Origin: JADJMO01 sp016794445
GTDB lineage: Bacteria > Myxococcota_A > Polyangia > Polyangiales > JADJMO01
DNA length: 64,000 nucleotides
Assembly: GCA_016794445.1 (NCBI GenBank)
Contig: JAEUKC010000164.1
Location: 6,412 to 70,411 of the forward strand
Direction of reading: 5' to 3'
Part shown: piece by piece, positions 15,886-23,321 of the stretch
How the letters are laid out: each line of letters opens with the position of its first letter
Position numbering within the stretch: the first letter of the stretch is position 1
The notes under the pieces: generated by a model
What the model was told of the DNA's origin: nothing
The model's database searches: none
Seen by the model: the letters and a program-made list of their open reading frames with translations, nothing else
Program-made: the position numbers and the translations under genes

Positions 15886-17779
15886 GCCCGTCCTCTCCGA
15901 GCCGCGCTGGTCGGTGGGCACGCCCGGGGATTCACGGGCAGATTCGCCTGCGCGCTCGGCAGACGCGTCCTCCCCGCGAGGCACGCGCCGTGGGCAGCGG
16001 CACGCCGCGAGCGTCCCGCTCCAGCAGCTCTCCCTCGCGCTCGGTCCACCCGAGGTCGCGTCGCATCCAGAGGCCCGTGCCGACGCAGAGGCGCAAGAGC
16101 ACGGTCGGAGCGCACGCCAGCCGCACGCGCAAGCGCACGCGCTCGTGCGTGGTGAGGGCGGAGGTGCGCGCATCGTCGCTCTCGACGATCAGGCCCACCG
16201 CGAGGGCGTGCGCGAGGGCATGACGGTGGCGCAGGCCCGCGCGCGCGTCCCCGGCCTCGCGCTCGCGTCGTTCGAGCCCGCCCGGCTCGTCGCCGTCGAA
16301 GCGCAGATCGTCGAGGCGATCTCGCGCCTCTCTCCCCGCCAGGGGCGCGCCGAGGCGCTGCGCCCTGCGTGCGCGAGCTCGCTCCCCACCGCCGGAGATT
16401 TCCTCCTCGAGCTCGTCCTCCCGAGGGATCTCGGCGCCGGTGCCGAGGCACACGCCATCGCCGAGCTCGTCAAGCTCGTGCGCGGCCTCGAGCTCGGCCC
16501 CTTCTCCATCGGCGTGGCCGACGGCGCCTTCGCGGCGATCTGCGCCGCCCACGTCGAGATCGCGCGCCCGAAGACGCGGGGGCGAGTCCCGGTCCGGGTC
16601 GTCCCGCACGCCATCACGGGTGATGGCGTCGCAGCGAGCGAGAGCAGCAACGCGTTGACGACCGACGCCGCGTTCCTCGCGCCCCTGTCCAGCGCCCTGC
16701 TCCCTGCTTCTCCGCTCGTCGCCCAGGCGTTGCAGGCGCTCGGGCTCACCAAGATGGCCGAGGTCGCGGCCCTCCCGCTCGAGGGCGCACAGGCGCGCTT
16801 CGGAGAAGAGGGCCGCACCCTCGTCATGCTCGCGCGAGGTCAGGCCCCCCCCGCCCTCGCCACCTTCGTCCCCTCCGCCGATCCGTCCGTCGAGGTCGAC
16901 CTCGAGGCCCTCGATCCCGCCGGCGAGGGCGCCACCACGCTCGACGAGCTCGTGTTCGCGCTGCGCACGGCCTGCTTGCGCCTCTGTCCTCCGCTGCTCG
17001 CGCGGGGTCTCGGCGTCGGCGAGCTCGAGGTCCTCCTCGAATCTCGCGGTCAGAGCACCCGACTGGTCGTGCGGCCGGCGCGCCCCGAGCTCGATCCCCA
17101 GGCGCTGTTCGAGCTCGCGCGCGCCACGCTCGAGGGCGCGCGTCTCGCCAGGGTCGAGCAAGAGAGCGACGCACCGGCCCCGGTCGCTCGACTGCGTCTC
17201 ACCGTCACCTCACTCGTGCCCGCCACCGCGACGAGCGAGTCCCTCCCGTTCGCGCGGCGCGACGCCTCGTTGCTCCCGCTCGACGTCGCGCTCGCGCGCC
17301 TTCGTGGGCGCTTCGGCGCAGGGCGCGTCGTCACCCCCGTCCGTCACGAAGACCCTCGGCCCGAGCAGCGTGGCCGCTTCGTGCGCGCCGAGGTGGGCGC
17401 CGTCACCGAGCGCGCCATCACCCCACCCCCTGTGCCCACGCTCAAGGAGCGGCTCCGCGCGCCGCCTCCCGCCGTCGGCGTGGTGGTGCTCTCCCGCATG
17501 CCTGCCGTGGGTGATCCGTGGCCGCTGCGCGGCGAGGCCCCGCCGAGCGTGGGATTCGGTGGACGGAGTGGCGGGCGGCGCGCCACTCGCACCGTCGAGG
17601 TCTCGCCTCCCGAGCGCATCGTCGGGGGCTGGTGGTCCGAGCCGTTCGAGCTCGTCTACCACTGGCTCACCGCCGACGACGGCACCCGCGCGCTCTTCGC
17701 CCGCACGCCCGTGGGTCGATCGGCGCGCGACGGAGGCGCTCCCCACGAGGGGTTGCGGCTCGTCGCGATCGCCGATTGA
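15761..17779 (+). CDS. imuB: ImuB, Y-family polymerase-like mutagenesis protein
   Basis: 672 residues. The N-terminus RRIACVHWSELPIAAHRL is the first strand of the Y-family palm. REGVREGMTVAQARARVPGLAL (about residues 148-168, given here in outline) is the family's paired-helix signature, and LGLTKMAEVAALPLEGAQARFG is the thumb/helix-hairpin region. The catalytic acidic residues of true polymerases are not visible, as is usual for ImuB. Residues about 40-135 form a divergent, low-complexity insertion that includes QLSLAL (residues 89-94), matching the hexapeptide form of a beta-clamp-binding motif. Typical ImuB proteins carry such a motif further toward the C-terminus. No dnaE2 follows; the next gene is convergent thiE, 19 bases away. 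Confidence 0.8.
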   Translation: MRSPVTPRVSPIRRIACVHWSELPIAAHRLRLVHSNSQSTTEPVLSEPRWSVGTPGDSRADSPARSADASSPRGTRRGQRHAASVPLQQLSLALGPPEVASHPEARADAEAQEHGRSARQPHAQAHALVRGEGGGARIVALDDQAHREGVREGMTVAQARARVPGLALASFEPARLVAVEAQIVEAISRLSPRQGRAEALRPACASSLPTAGDFLLELVLPRDLGAGAEAHAIAELVKLVRGLELGPFSIGVADGAFAAICAAHVEIARPKTRGRVPVRVVPHAITGDGVAASESSNALTTDAAFLAPLSSALLPASPLVAQALQALGLTKMAEVAALPLEGAQARFGEEGRTLVMLARGQAPPALATFVPSADPSVEVDLEALDPAGEGATTLDELVFALRTACLRLCPPLLARGLGVGELEVLLESRGQSTRLVVRPARPELDPQALFELARATLEGARLARVEQESDAPAPVARLRLTVTSLVPATATSESLPFARRDASLLPLDVALARLRGRFGAGRVVTPVRHEDPRPEQRGRFVRAEVGAVTERAITPPPVPTLKERLRAPPPAVGVVVLSRMPAVGDPWPLRGEAPPSVGFGGRSGGRRATRTVEVSPPERIVGGWWSEPFELVYHWLTADDGTRALFARTPVGRSARDGGAPHEGLRLVAIAD

Positions 17780-17798
17780 GTTGCCAACCGCTCCAGAT

Positions 17799-18437
17799 TC
17801 ACTCGACGAAGGCCGAGAGCAGCGCCGTGACCACCGCGCTCGGGTCCTTGCCCTCGAGCCACGCCCGCACGACCGCGACGCCGTCCGCGCCGTGCGCGAC
17901 CGCGTCACCCACGTTCGTCGCGTCCACACCGCCGAGCGCGAACACCGTCACGCCACGATGGCGCGCCCTCGCGCGTGTGTGGGCCTCGCGGGACAGCTCC
18001 CCGAAGCGAACGAACCCGATGGGCGGCGGTTTGCCGGGCGAAGGCGCCACCGGGCTCACGGTGATCCCGTCGACCCCTGCATCGATCGCCGCGAGCACTC
18101 CCGCGAGATCGTGGCACGAGCGGCCGATCCACGCGCCCGTGGGCAAGAGCGCACGCGCCTCGTCGGGCGACACCGAGCGTTCGCCGAGCTGCACGCCCGC
18201 GCCCACGACCGCCGCCACGTCCACCCGATCGTGGACGACGCAGGGAAGACCAGCGCGGAGTGCCCCTCGCGCCATTGCCACGAGCTCGCGCGCGGGGCGG
18301 TGCGGCCCGCGGACACCGACCATGCACCGGTCCCGGGAGGGATGCCCTGCCAGGCGTTGGAGCCGCTCCAGGGTCGCCTCCAGCGGACAGAGTTCGAGAT
18401 CGGTGACCAGCAAGAGCCGGGGGCCCGGTCGGGTCAC
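17799..18437 (-). CDS. thiE: Thiamine phosphate synthase-like protein (ThiE/TenI)
   Basis: 212 residues from a GTG start. The TIM-barrel motifs are PRLLLVTD at the N-terminus, GAGVQLGERSVSPDEAR, WIGRSCHDL, GVDGITVSPVAPSPGKPPPIG and TVFALGGVDATNVGDA, ending with the phosphate loop GADGVAVVRAWLEG. ThiE joins the pyrimidine and thiazole units of thiamine. The usual LGQxD is LGERS here, which resembles the related TenI aminopyrimidine/tautomerase branch, so it could be TenI rather than a full ThiE. No other thi gene is in the window. Its GTG overlaps the stop of the upstream small lipoprotein gene by four bases (GTGA). Confidence 0.8.
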   Translation of the reverse strand: MTRPGPRLLLVTDLELCPLEATLERLQRLAGHPSRDRCMVGVRGPHRPARELVAMARGALRAGLPCVVHDRVDVAAVVGAGVQLGERSVSPDEARALLPTGAWIGRSCHDLAGVLAAIDAGVDGITVSPVAPSPGKPPPIGFVRFGELSREAHTRARARHRGVTVFALGGVDATNVGDAVAHGADGVAVVRAWLEGKDPSAVVTALLSAFVE

Positions 18438-18745
18438 TTGCTCGCCGACCCCTTGGGCTTGGCCGCCGCCGCGAGCTCCGCGGTCACCTTGCTGCAAGGT
18501 TTGTCCGTCTTGCGCTCGTCCTCGGCGCGCCGGGCCTCCCTGCTGGCCGGGTAGCGTTCGACCAGGAAATCCAGGGTTCGCTTGACCCCGTCGGCGTCGC
18601 CCGCGTCGGCCAATCGGCCGCAGAGCGCCCACAGCGCCTCGGAGGGCGTGTCGTCGCGAGCACGCTCGGGATCGGTCGATTTGCACTGGTAAGGGGCGGC
18701 CGAGGCCAAGGCGGCCGTGAGCACCCAGACGGACGCGCGGGTCAC
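18434..18745 (-). CDS. Small secreted protein of unknown function, probable lipoprotein
   Basis: 103 residues. A short signal sequence (VWVLTAALASAAPYQC) ends at a Cys that could be lipidated, though the box is not canonical. The rest is helical and charged (LWALCGRLADAGDADGVKRT, LVERYPASREARRAEDER), with two more Cys and a Lys/Ala tail. It resembles a single TPR-like helix pair. No family was recognised. The stop overlaps the thiE start, suggesting one transcript; a functional link to thiamine is not implied. Confidence 0.65.
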   Translation of the reverse strand: MTRASVWVLTAALASAAPYQCKSTDPERARDDTPSEALWALCGRLADAGDADGVKRTLDFLVERYPASREARRAEDERKTDKPCSKVTAELAAAAKPKGSASK

Positions 18746-18865
18746 GAAGGGAAGCTACTCGCGTTGACAGGGAACCGCGAGCCGATAACCTCGCCCTCAG
18801 GGCGTCGTTCCTACGCCGCGCATTGGTTTCATCATCGGTTTCTTTTCGGAGGCTCTGTTCGTCCC

Positions 18866-19819
18866 ATGTCGTCGCCCGAGGATTCGCGCAAGTTGTTCGT
18901 GGCTGGTCTGCCCGACACCATCTCTGAAGACATCCTTCGCCAGCTGTTCGAAGCGACAGGCGGCACTGTCGTCAACGTCAGCCTACCGAAGGACCGCGCC
19001 ACCGGGCGGCCGCGTGGGTTCGGCTTCGTGACCATGGCAACCGACGCCGAAGCGAGCGCAGCACGCGACTCGTTGAACGGCTCCATGCAGGCTGGCAGCT
19101 CCATCAGCGTCCGGCCTTTCCAGGCCGAACCGCCCAAGCGCGAAGGCGGGATGGGCGGACCAGGGGGTGGCCCGGGCGGTGGCGGCGGCGGGCGTCCCGC
19201 GCCGAGCCCCGACTCGACCCTCTACGTCGGCAACCTCCCCTACGACGCGAGCCAGGAGGAGCTCGAGGCGCTCATCTCGGGCGCGGGTGCAGGTCCCGTG
19301 GTGCGCATCCACCTCCCGACCGATCCCGACGGCCGCAAGCGCGGCTTCGGCTTCGTCACCCTGTCGTCGGCCGAGAGCGCGAACGCCGCGCTCGAGGCGC
19401 TCAAGGGCGCGGACCTCCGCGGCCGTCCGCTGCACATCAACATCGCCCACCCGAAGGGCGACCGCCCTGCCGGCGGGCCCGGCGGCTTCGCAGGGGGCGG
19501 AGGTGGCGGAGGTGGCTACGGCGGCGGCGGCGGTGGCGGCGGCTACAGCGGCGGCGGTGGTGGCGGCTACAGCGGCGGCGGCGGTGGCGGTGGCTACCGG
19601 GGCGGCGGGGGCGGCGGCGGCGGTGACCACAGCGGCCCGCCCCGTGACTTCGGCAGCGGCCCGCGTCGGGTCGGCGCGGGGGGCGGCGGTCCGGCCGGCG
19701 CCAACCGTGACGGCGGTCCGAGCCGCGGGTTCGGCGAGTCCGAAGGCCGTCGTCGGCGCATGGAGCGCGACCGCGACCGCGAGCGTCGCCTCGACGGTGG
19801 GGACGACGACGACGATTGA
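18866..19819 (+). CDS. RNA-binding protein with two RRM domains and Gly-rich tail
   Basis: 317 residues. RRM1 spans about residues 8-86 with RNP2 LFVAGL and RNP1 RGFGFVTM. RRM2 spans about 117-196 with RNP2 LYVGNL and RNP1 RGFGFVTL. Both keep the aromatic residues that stack on RNA bases. A Gly/Pro linker joins them. Residues about 203-275 are runs of Gly broken by Tyr and Ser (GGYSGGGG type), followed by an RGG/RDRDRE-rich acidic-ended tail ending GDDDDD. Single-RRM proteins are common in bacteria; two RRMs plus an RGG-like tail is closer to eukaryotic hnRNP layout. ATG 18866 was chosen over an open frame from 18764 because GGAGG lies at 18848-18852 and the RRM starts just after. Confidence 0.9.
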   Translation: MSSPEDSRKLFVAGLPDTISEDILRQLFEATGGTVVNVSLPKDRATGRPRGFGFVTMATDAEASAARDSLNGSMQAGSSISVRPFQAEPPKREGGMGGPGGGPGGGGGGRPAPSPDSTLYVGNLPYDASQEELEALISGAGAGPVVRIHLPTDPDGRKRGFGFVTLSSAESANAALEALKGADLRGRPLHINIAHPKGDRPAGGPGGFAGGGGGGGGYGGGGGGGGYSGGGGGGYSGGGGGGGYRGGGGGGGGDHSGPPRDFGSGPRRVGAGGGGPAGANRDGGPSRGFGESEGRRRRMERDRDRERRLDGGDDDDD

Positions 19820-19826
19820 GCGGGTC

Positions 19827-19848
19827 GCGGGGCTGTCACTCGCCCCGC
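19827..19848 (+). terminator. Hairpin after RRM gene
   Basis: GCGGGGC / GCCCCGC stem with an 8-base loop begins 8 bases after the stop; only a short T-containing stretch (GTCTTTCG) follows. Weak candidate terminator. The rest of the 164-base gap up to rpmG shows no clear promoter. Confidence 0.35.
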
Positions 19849-19983
19849 TCGCCCTCCGTCTTTCGCCGCGATCCGTCGAGCACCTCGGCTTGACGGACGC
19901 ACCACAGAGTTCTACGGTTTCGACCCCGCTCATCACGGCAATCGCCCGGACGAAGCACCTCGCCGGCGACCTCGGAGACGACC

Positions 19984-20145
19984 ATGCGTGACATCATCAA
20001 GCTCAGCTGCGCCAACTGCCAACGCTCGAACTACCACACGACCAAGAACAAGCGCACGATGAGCGAGAAGTTCGAGATCAAGAAGTTCTGCCCCGCGTGC
20101 CGGGCTCATCACCCGCACAAAGAAGGCAAGATCTCGAAGGGCTGA
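19984..20145 (+). CDS. rpmG: 50S ribosomal protein L33
   Basis: A 53-codon gene. The protein begins MRDIIKLSCANC and ends KEGKISKG. It has both zinc-binding pairs, C9-x2-C12 and C36-x2-C39 (CPAC), so it is the zinc-containing (C+) form of L33. Length and the TTKNKRT core are typical. GGAG lies about 9 bases before the ATG. L33 is a small protein of the large ribosomal subunit near the E site. A hairpin follows directly after the stop, and a stronger terminator after that. It is not in the usual rpmG-secE-nusG order here. Confidence 0.95.
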   Translation: MRDIIKLSCANCQRSNYHTTKNKRTMSEKFEIKKFCPACRAHHPHKEGKISKG

Positions 20146-20146
20146 G

Positions 20147-20254
20147 CGTTCGCGTCCGCGCGAACGACCTTCCCGATCTCGAGCGGAGCGTGCGTGCTTC
20201 GCTCGACGAGACCACGCCCCGACGGCTCGATGCCGCGGGGCGTTTGGTGCTTTT
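20147..20254 (+). terminator. Double hairpin and T-run after rpmG
   Basis: First hairpin 20147-20166: perfect 8-bp stem CGTTCGCG / CGCGAACG with TCCG loop, two bases after the L33 stop. Second hairpin 20214-20243: ACGCCCCG / CGGGGCGT with an inner CGGC/GCCG stem, followed by TTTGGTGCTTTTG. The second has the form of an intrinsic terminator and ends just before the convergent CoA-transferase gene. Confidence 0.7.
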
Positions 20255-20256
20255 GA

Positions 20257-21411
20257 CTACCGGACGACGTTGCCCGAGACGAGCGCGTCGATCTCCTCCG
20301 CGGAGAACCCTCCCTCCCCGAGGATGGTGCGCGTGTGCTCCCCCATCGCCGGCGCCGGCGCCTCGGCGGGTGGCGCGACCGGCAGGCGCACCTGGGTGCT
20401 CTCGCCCCACGGTGTCGATTGCTTGTGCAGGATGCCCCGCGCGACGAGGTGCGGATCGCTCGCGAGCTCGTGCGGTTCGAGGACGGGCTCGAGGCAGCAG
20501 TCGCGCTCGGCGCCGAACGCGGCCCACTCGTCGCGGGTGCGGGTCGCGAACACCTCGGTGAGACGCGCGCGCAACGCGGGCTGGTGTGCCCCCGGCATCA
20601 TCGCGGTCATGTCGAGATCGAGCCCCGCGCCGTCGCAGAACGACTTCCAGAACTTGGGCTCGAGGGCGCCCAGCGAGACCCAGCGGCCGTCCTTGGTGGC
20701 GTAGGTCGCGTAGGGGGCGATGCCGCCGGTCAGCGCCTCTCCCCCGCGCACCGCGGTGCCGTTCACCGCGATGGCCCCGAGCTGCGCCATCGCGAAGGGC
20801 AGCGTGCCCTCGCTCATCGCGATGTCGACCACCGCGCCCTGCCCCGTCGCCTCCCGCGCCCGCAGGGCGCCGAGCAAGCCGATGACCGCCCAGAGCCCGC
20901 CCGCGACGTCGGCGAGCTGGAAGCCAGGCGGCTGGGGCGGTCCGCTCTCGGGACCGGTGAGCCCGAGAACGCCGGAGCGCGCGAGGTAGTTCAGGTCGTG
21001 GCCGGCGCGATGCGCGAGCGGCCCCGTCTGCCCGTAGCCGGTGATGGCCGCGACGACGAGGTGCGGAAACTCGGTGCGCAGCCGCGCGTGCGAGAGGCCG
21101 AGGCGATCGAGCACGCCAGGACGGAACTGCTCGACGAGCACGTCGTAGCGGGGCAGGAGGCGCTCGAGCGTGGCGCGCCCCTCGGGCCGCTTGAGGTCGA
21201 GGACCATCGAGCGCTTGCCGCGGTTGAGCGCGAGGAACGCCGCGTTCTGGTCGCCGAGCTGCGGGGGCATGTGGCGCAGGTAGTCGCCGCCGTGGGGGTC
21301 TTCGATCTTGTCGACGCTGGCGCCCATGTCGGCGAGCACCAGGGTCGCGAAGGGGCCCGGGAGCAGCCGGGTGAGATCGAGCACACGTACGCCTTCGAGC
21401 GGTCGCTGCAT
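20257..21411 (-). CDS. CoA transferase family III (CaiB/BaiF), alpha-methylacyl-CoA racemase-like
   Basis: 384 residues. The N-terminus LEGVRVLDLTRLLPGPFATL and DMGASVDKIEDP, the LDLKRPEGR element, LVEQFRPGVLDRLGL, then GHDLNYLARSG with the conserved Asp that forms the acyl anhydride or acts as the base, all match class III CoA transferases and AMACR-type racemases. GAHQPALRARLTEVF and EPVLEPHEL in the C-terminal half also fit. The wording GHDLNYLA is closest to the racemase branch (2-methylacyl-CoA epimerisation), which would suit fatty-acid or sterol side-chain breakdown. The SCP2 sterol-carrier gene lies just upstream on the same strand, although a terminator separates them. The ATG at 21411 was chosen over one 6 codons earlier. 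Confidence 0.85.
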   Translation of the reverse strand: MQRPLEGVRVLDLTRLLPGPFATLVLADMGASVDKIEDPHGGDYLRHMPPQLGDQNAAFLALNRGKRSMVLDLKRPEGRATLERLLPRYDVLVEQFRPGVLDRLGLSHARLRTEFPHLVVAAITGYGQTGPLAHRAGHDLNYLARSGVLGLTGPESGPPQPPGFQLADVAGGLWAVIGLLGALRAREATGQGAVVDIAMSEGTLPFAMAQLGAIAVNGTAVRGGEALTGGIAPYATYATKDGRWVSLGALEPKFWKSFCDGAGLDLDMTAMMPGAHQPALRARLTEVFATRTRDEWAAFGAERDCCLEPVLEPHELASDPHLVARGILHKQSTPWGESTQVRLPVAPPAEAPAPAMGEHTRTILGEGGFSAEEIDALVSGNVVR

Positions 21412-21449
21412 GGGCGAACGATGCGGCACCTCGCGCGGCGCGGCGAGTC

Positions 21450-21484
21450 AAAAAGCAGCGAGGCCACCCCTCGGGGCGGCCTCG
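21450..21484 (-). terminator. Intrinsic terminator of SCP2 gene
   Basis: Read on the minus strand, a 26-base hairpin (CGAGGCCGCCCC / GGGGTGGCCTCG, one mismatch) is followed after four bases by TTTTT (21454-21450). It lies 33 bases after the SCP2 stop and before the CoA-transferase start. Confidence 0.75.
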
Positions 21485-21516
21485 TCGCGGTGGCTACGCG
21501 CGCGTAGCCGGCGTGA

Positions 21517-21861
21517 TCACTTGGCGAGATCGAACAGCTTCTGGAGCTTCATGGCGAGCATCTGGTTGCCCTTGACCTTGAGCTTGCCCGCGAAGAAGAG
21601 CTGCATGCCGTTGGCCTGGGGGTTCTCGACGAGCTTCTGGAAGTCGTCGGCCGCGATGTCGATCGTGCACTCGGCGGTGGCGATCTCACCGGCCACACAG
21701 GACGGGCCACCGTTCTTGGTGGTGTTGATCGTCCACTTGCCACCCGCGTCGCCGCCGATGTTCATCTGGAAGACGTGGCCGATCTCCGCGGCCTTGTCCG
21801 GCTGCTTGGCGATGGCGGCGGGGAGCTGGTTGTTGAACAGATCCTGGATGTCGACAGCCAT
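21517..21861 (-). CDS. SCP2 sterol-carrier domain protein
   Basis: 114 residues, a single SCP2 domain. The pattern VFQMNIGGDAGGKWTINTT, ATAECTIDIAADDFQKLVEN, MQLFFAGKLKVKGNQMLAMKLQKLF is the standard five-strand, lipid-binding fold (pieces quoted separately are each below full length). SCP2 proteins bind fatty acyl-CoA or other lipids in a hydrophobic cleft. The ATG at 21861 has GGAGG five bases upstream, which decides it over the ATG four codons earlier. The gene has its own terminator. The CoA transferase downstream suggests, but does not prove, a shared lipid role. Confidence 0.9.
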   Translation of the reverse strand: MAVDIQDLFNNQLPAAIAKQPDKAAEIGHVFQMNIGGDAGGKWTINTTKNGGPSCVAGEIATAECTIDIAADDFQKLVENPQANGMQLFFAGKLKVKGNQMLAMKLQKLFDLAK

Positions 21862-22024
21862 GGAGTCCTCCACACGAATTGACTCGTCGCTCCCGGACCG
21901 TCTCTGTCCGGTCCTCCGCGACGGAGATTGATACTGAATGACGATTCAGTCGGAGGGGGTACCACCACCGGCCGAGGATCACAACGGTCGACGCACGGCG
22001 GCCGGATGGCTAGGTCCAGCGCCC

Positions 22025-23311
22025 ATGCTGAAGCTCGCACGACAGGGCGATCCGGGGTTCGCGGGGGTCGTGCGGGCCCTCGAGACCCGCGGGGACGAGG
22101 ACCTCGGGGCCGTCGAAGCGGCGGTCCGCGGCATCCTCGACGACGTCCGCACGCGGGGCGACGAGGGCGTGCTGGACGCCTGCGCGCGCTTCGAGCACCG
22201 CCGGCCCTCTCCGCTCGTCCGTACCTTCGACGGCGAGGCCGCGCTCGCCCGCCTCGAGCCCACCGCCCGCGAGGCGCTCCGGTTCGCGGCCGCGCGCATC
22301 CGCGCGTTCCACGAGCGCCAGTGGTCGGACGAGTCGTTCGTCTACGCGGACGGCGGCGCGCGGCTCGGCACACGGGTCCGCCCTCTGCGGCGGGCGGGGG
22401 TCTACGCCCCCGGGGGCAAGGCCCGCTACCCGTCCTCGGTGCTCATGGCCGCGATCCCCGCGCAGGTCGCCGGCGTGCGCGAGATCCTCGTCGCAACACC
22501 ACTGAGCGGCGACGCAGGCGACGACGCGCTCCTCGCCGCCGCGCACCTCGCGGGCGTCGAGCGCGTCCTCGACGCGGGCGGCGCGCAGGCCATCGGCGCG
22601 CTCGCCTATGGCACCGCGAGCGTCCCGCGGGTCGACATCGTCGTCGGCCCGGGCAACATCTACGTCGCGTGCGCCAAGAAGCTCGTCTCGGGCCACGTGA
22701 AGATCGACGGCATCGCCGGCCCGAGCGAGATCCTCGTGGTCGCCGACGACAGCGCCGACGCGCGGGTGGTCGCCGCCGACCTCCTGTCGCAGGCCGAGCA
22801 CGACGAGGCGGCGTACCCGCTCTTGCTCACCGACTCCGAGGCGCTCGCCCAGGCGGTCGTCGCAGAGGTCGAGGTGCAGCTCGCGAGCCTGCCGCGCGTC
22901 GCGATCGCGCGCCCGTCGGTCGACCGGCAGGGGTATGTGCTCGTGGTCCAGGGCCGCGACGCGCTCGCGGAGATCGCGGATCGACTCGCGGCCGAGCACC
23001 TGGCGCTGCACGTACGCGAGCCTCACGCGCTGCTCGATCGCATCACGGCCGCGGGCGCCGCGTTCATCGGGAGCAACACGCCAGAGGCGGTCGGTGACTA
23101 CGTCGCGGGTCCCTCCCACGTGTTGCCGACGGGCGGCGCGGTCCGCTTCGGGGCGCCCCTCGGCGTCTACGACTTCGTCTCGCGCACGAGCCTCGTCGAG
23201 TACGACCAGGCCACCCTCGCCGCCCAGGCCGACGCGGTCTGCGCCCTCGCGCGACTCGAAGGCCTCGAGGCCCACGCCCGTGCGGTCGAGGTGCGCGTCG
23301 GCCGGCGCTGA
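22025..23311 (+). CDS. hisD: Histidinol dehydrogenase
   Basis: 428 residues, the normal length. It catalyses the last two oxidation steps of histidine synthesis, from histidinol to histidine, with NAD and zinc. Diagnostic motifs are GVYAPGGKARYPSS, the VVGPGNIYVACAKK segment, IDGIAGPSEILVV, LSQAEHDE (zinc and catalytic Gln-His) and GSNTPEAVGDYVAGPSHVLPT near the C-terminus. Other histidine genes are not present, so hisD stands alone. A start at 21938 is open, but ATG 22025 matches family length. The gene is divergent from SCP2 and convergent with deoA, separated by 10 bases. Confidence 0.95.
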   Translation: MLKLARQGDPGFAGVVRALETRGDEDLGAVEAAVRGILDDVRTRGDEGVLDACARFEHRRPSPLVRTFDGEAALARLEPTAREALRFAAARIRAFHERQWSDESFVYADGGARLGTRVRPLRRAGVYAPGGKARYPSSVLMAAIPAQVAGVREILVATPLSGDAGDDALLAAAHLAGVERVLDAGGAQAIGALAYGTASVPRVDIVVGPGNIYVACAKKLVSGHVKIDGIAGPSEILVVADDSADARVVAADLLSQAEHDEAAYPLLLTDSEALAQAVVAEVEVQLASLPRVAIARPSVDRQGYVLVVQGRDALAEIADRLAAEHLALHVREPHALLDRITAAGAAFIGSNTPEAVGDYVAGPSHVLPTGGAVRFGAPLGVYDFVSRTSLVEYDQATLAAQADAVCALARLEGLEAHARAVEVRVGRR

Positions 23312-23321
23312 CCGGCGCTGG

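Noticed and set aside
15761..16200. imuB as a pseudogene because of its odd N-terminal region
   Set aside because: The frame stays open with coding-like codon use and resumes family motifs; treated as an insertion instead.
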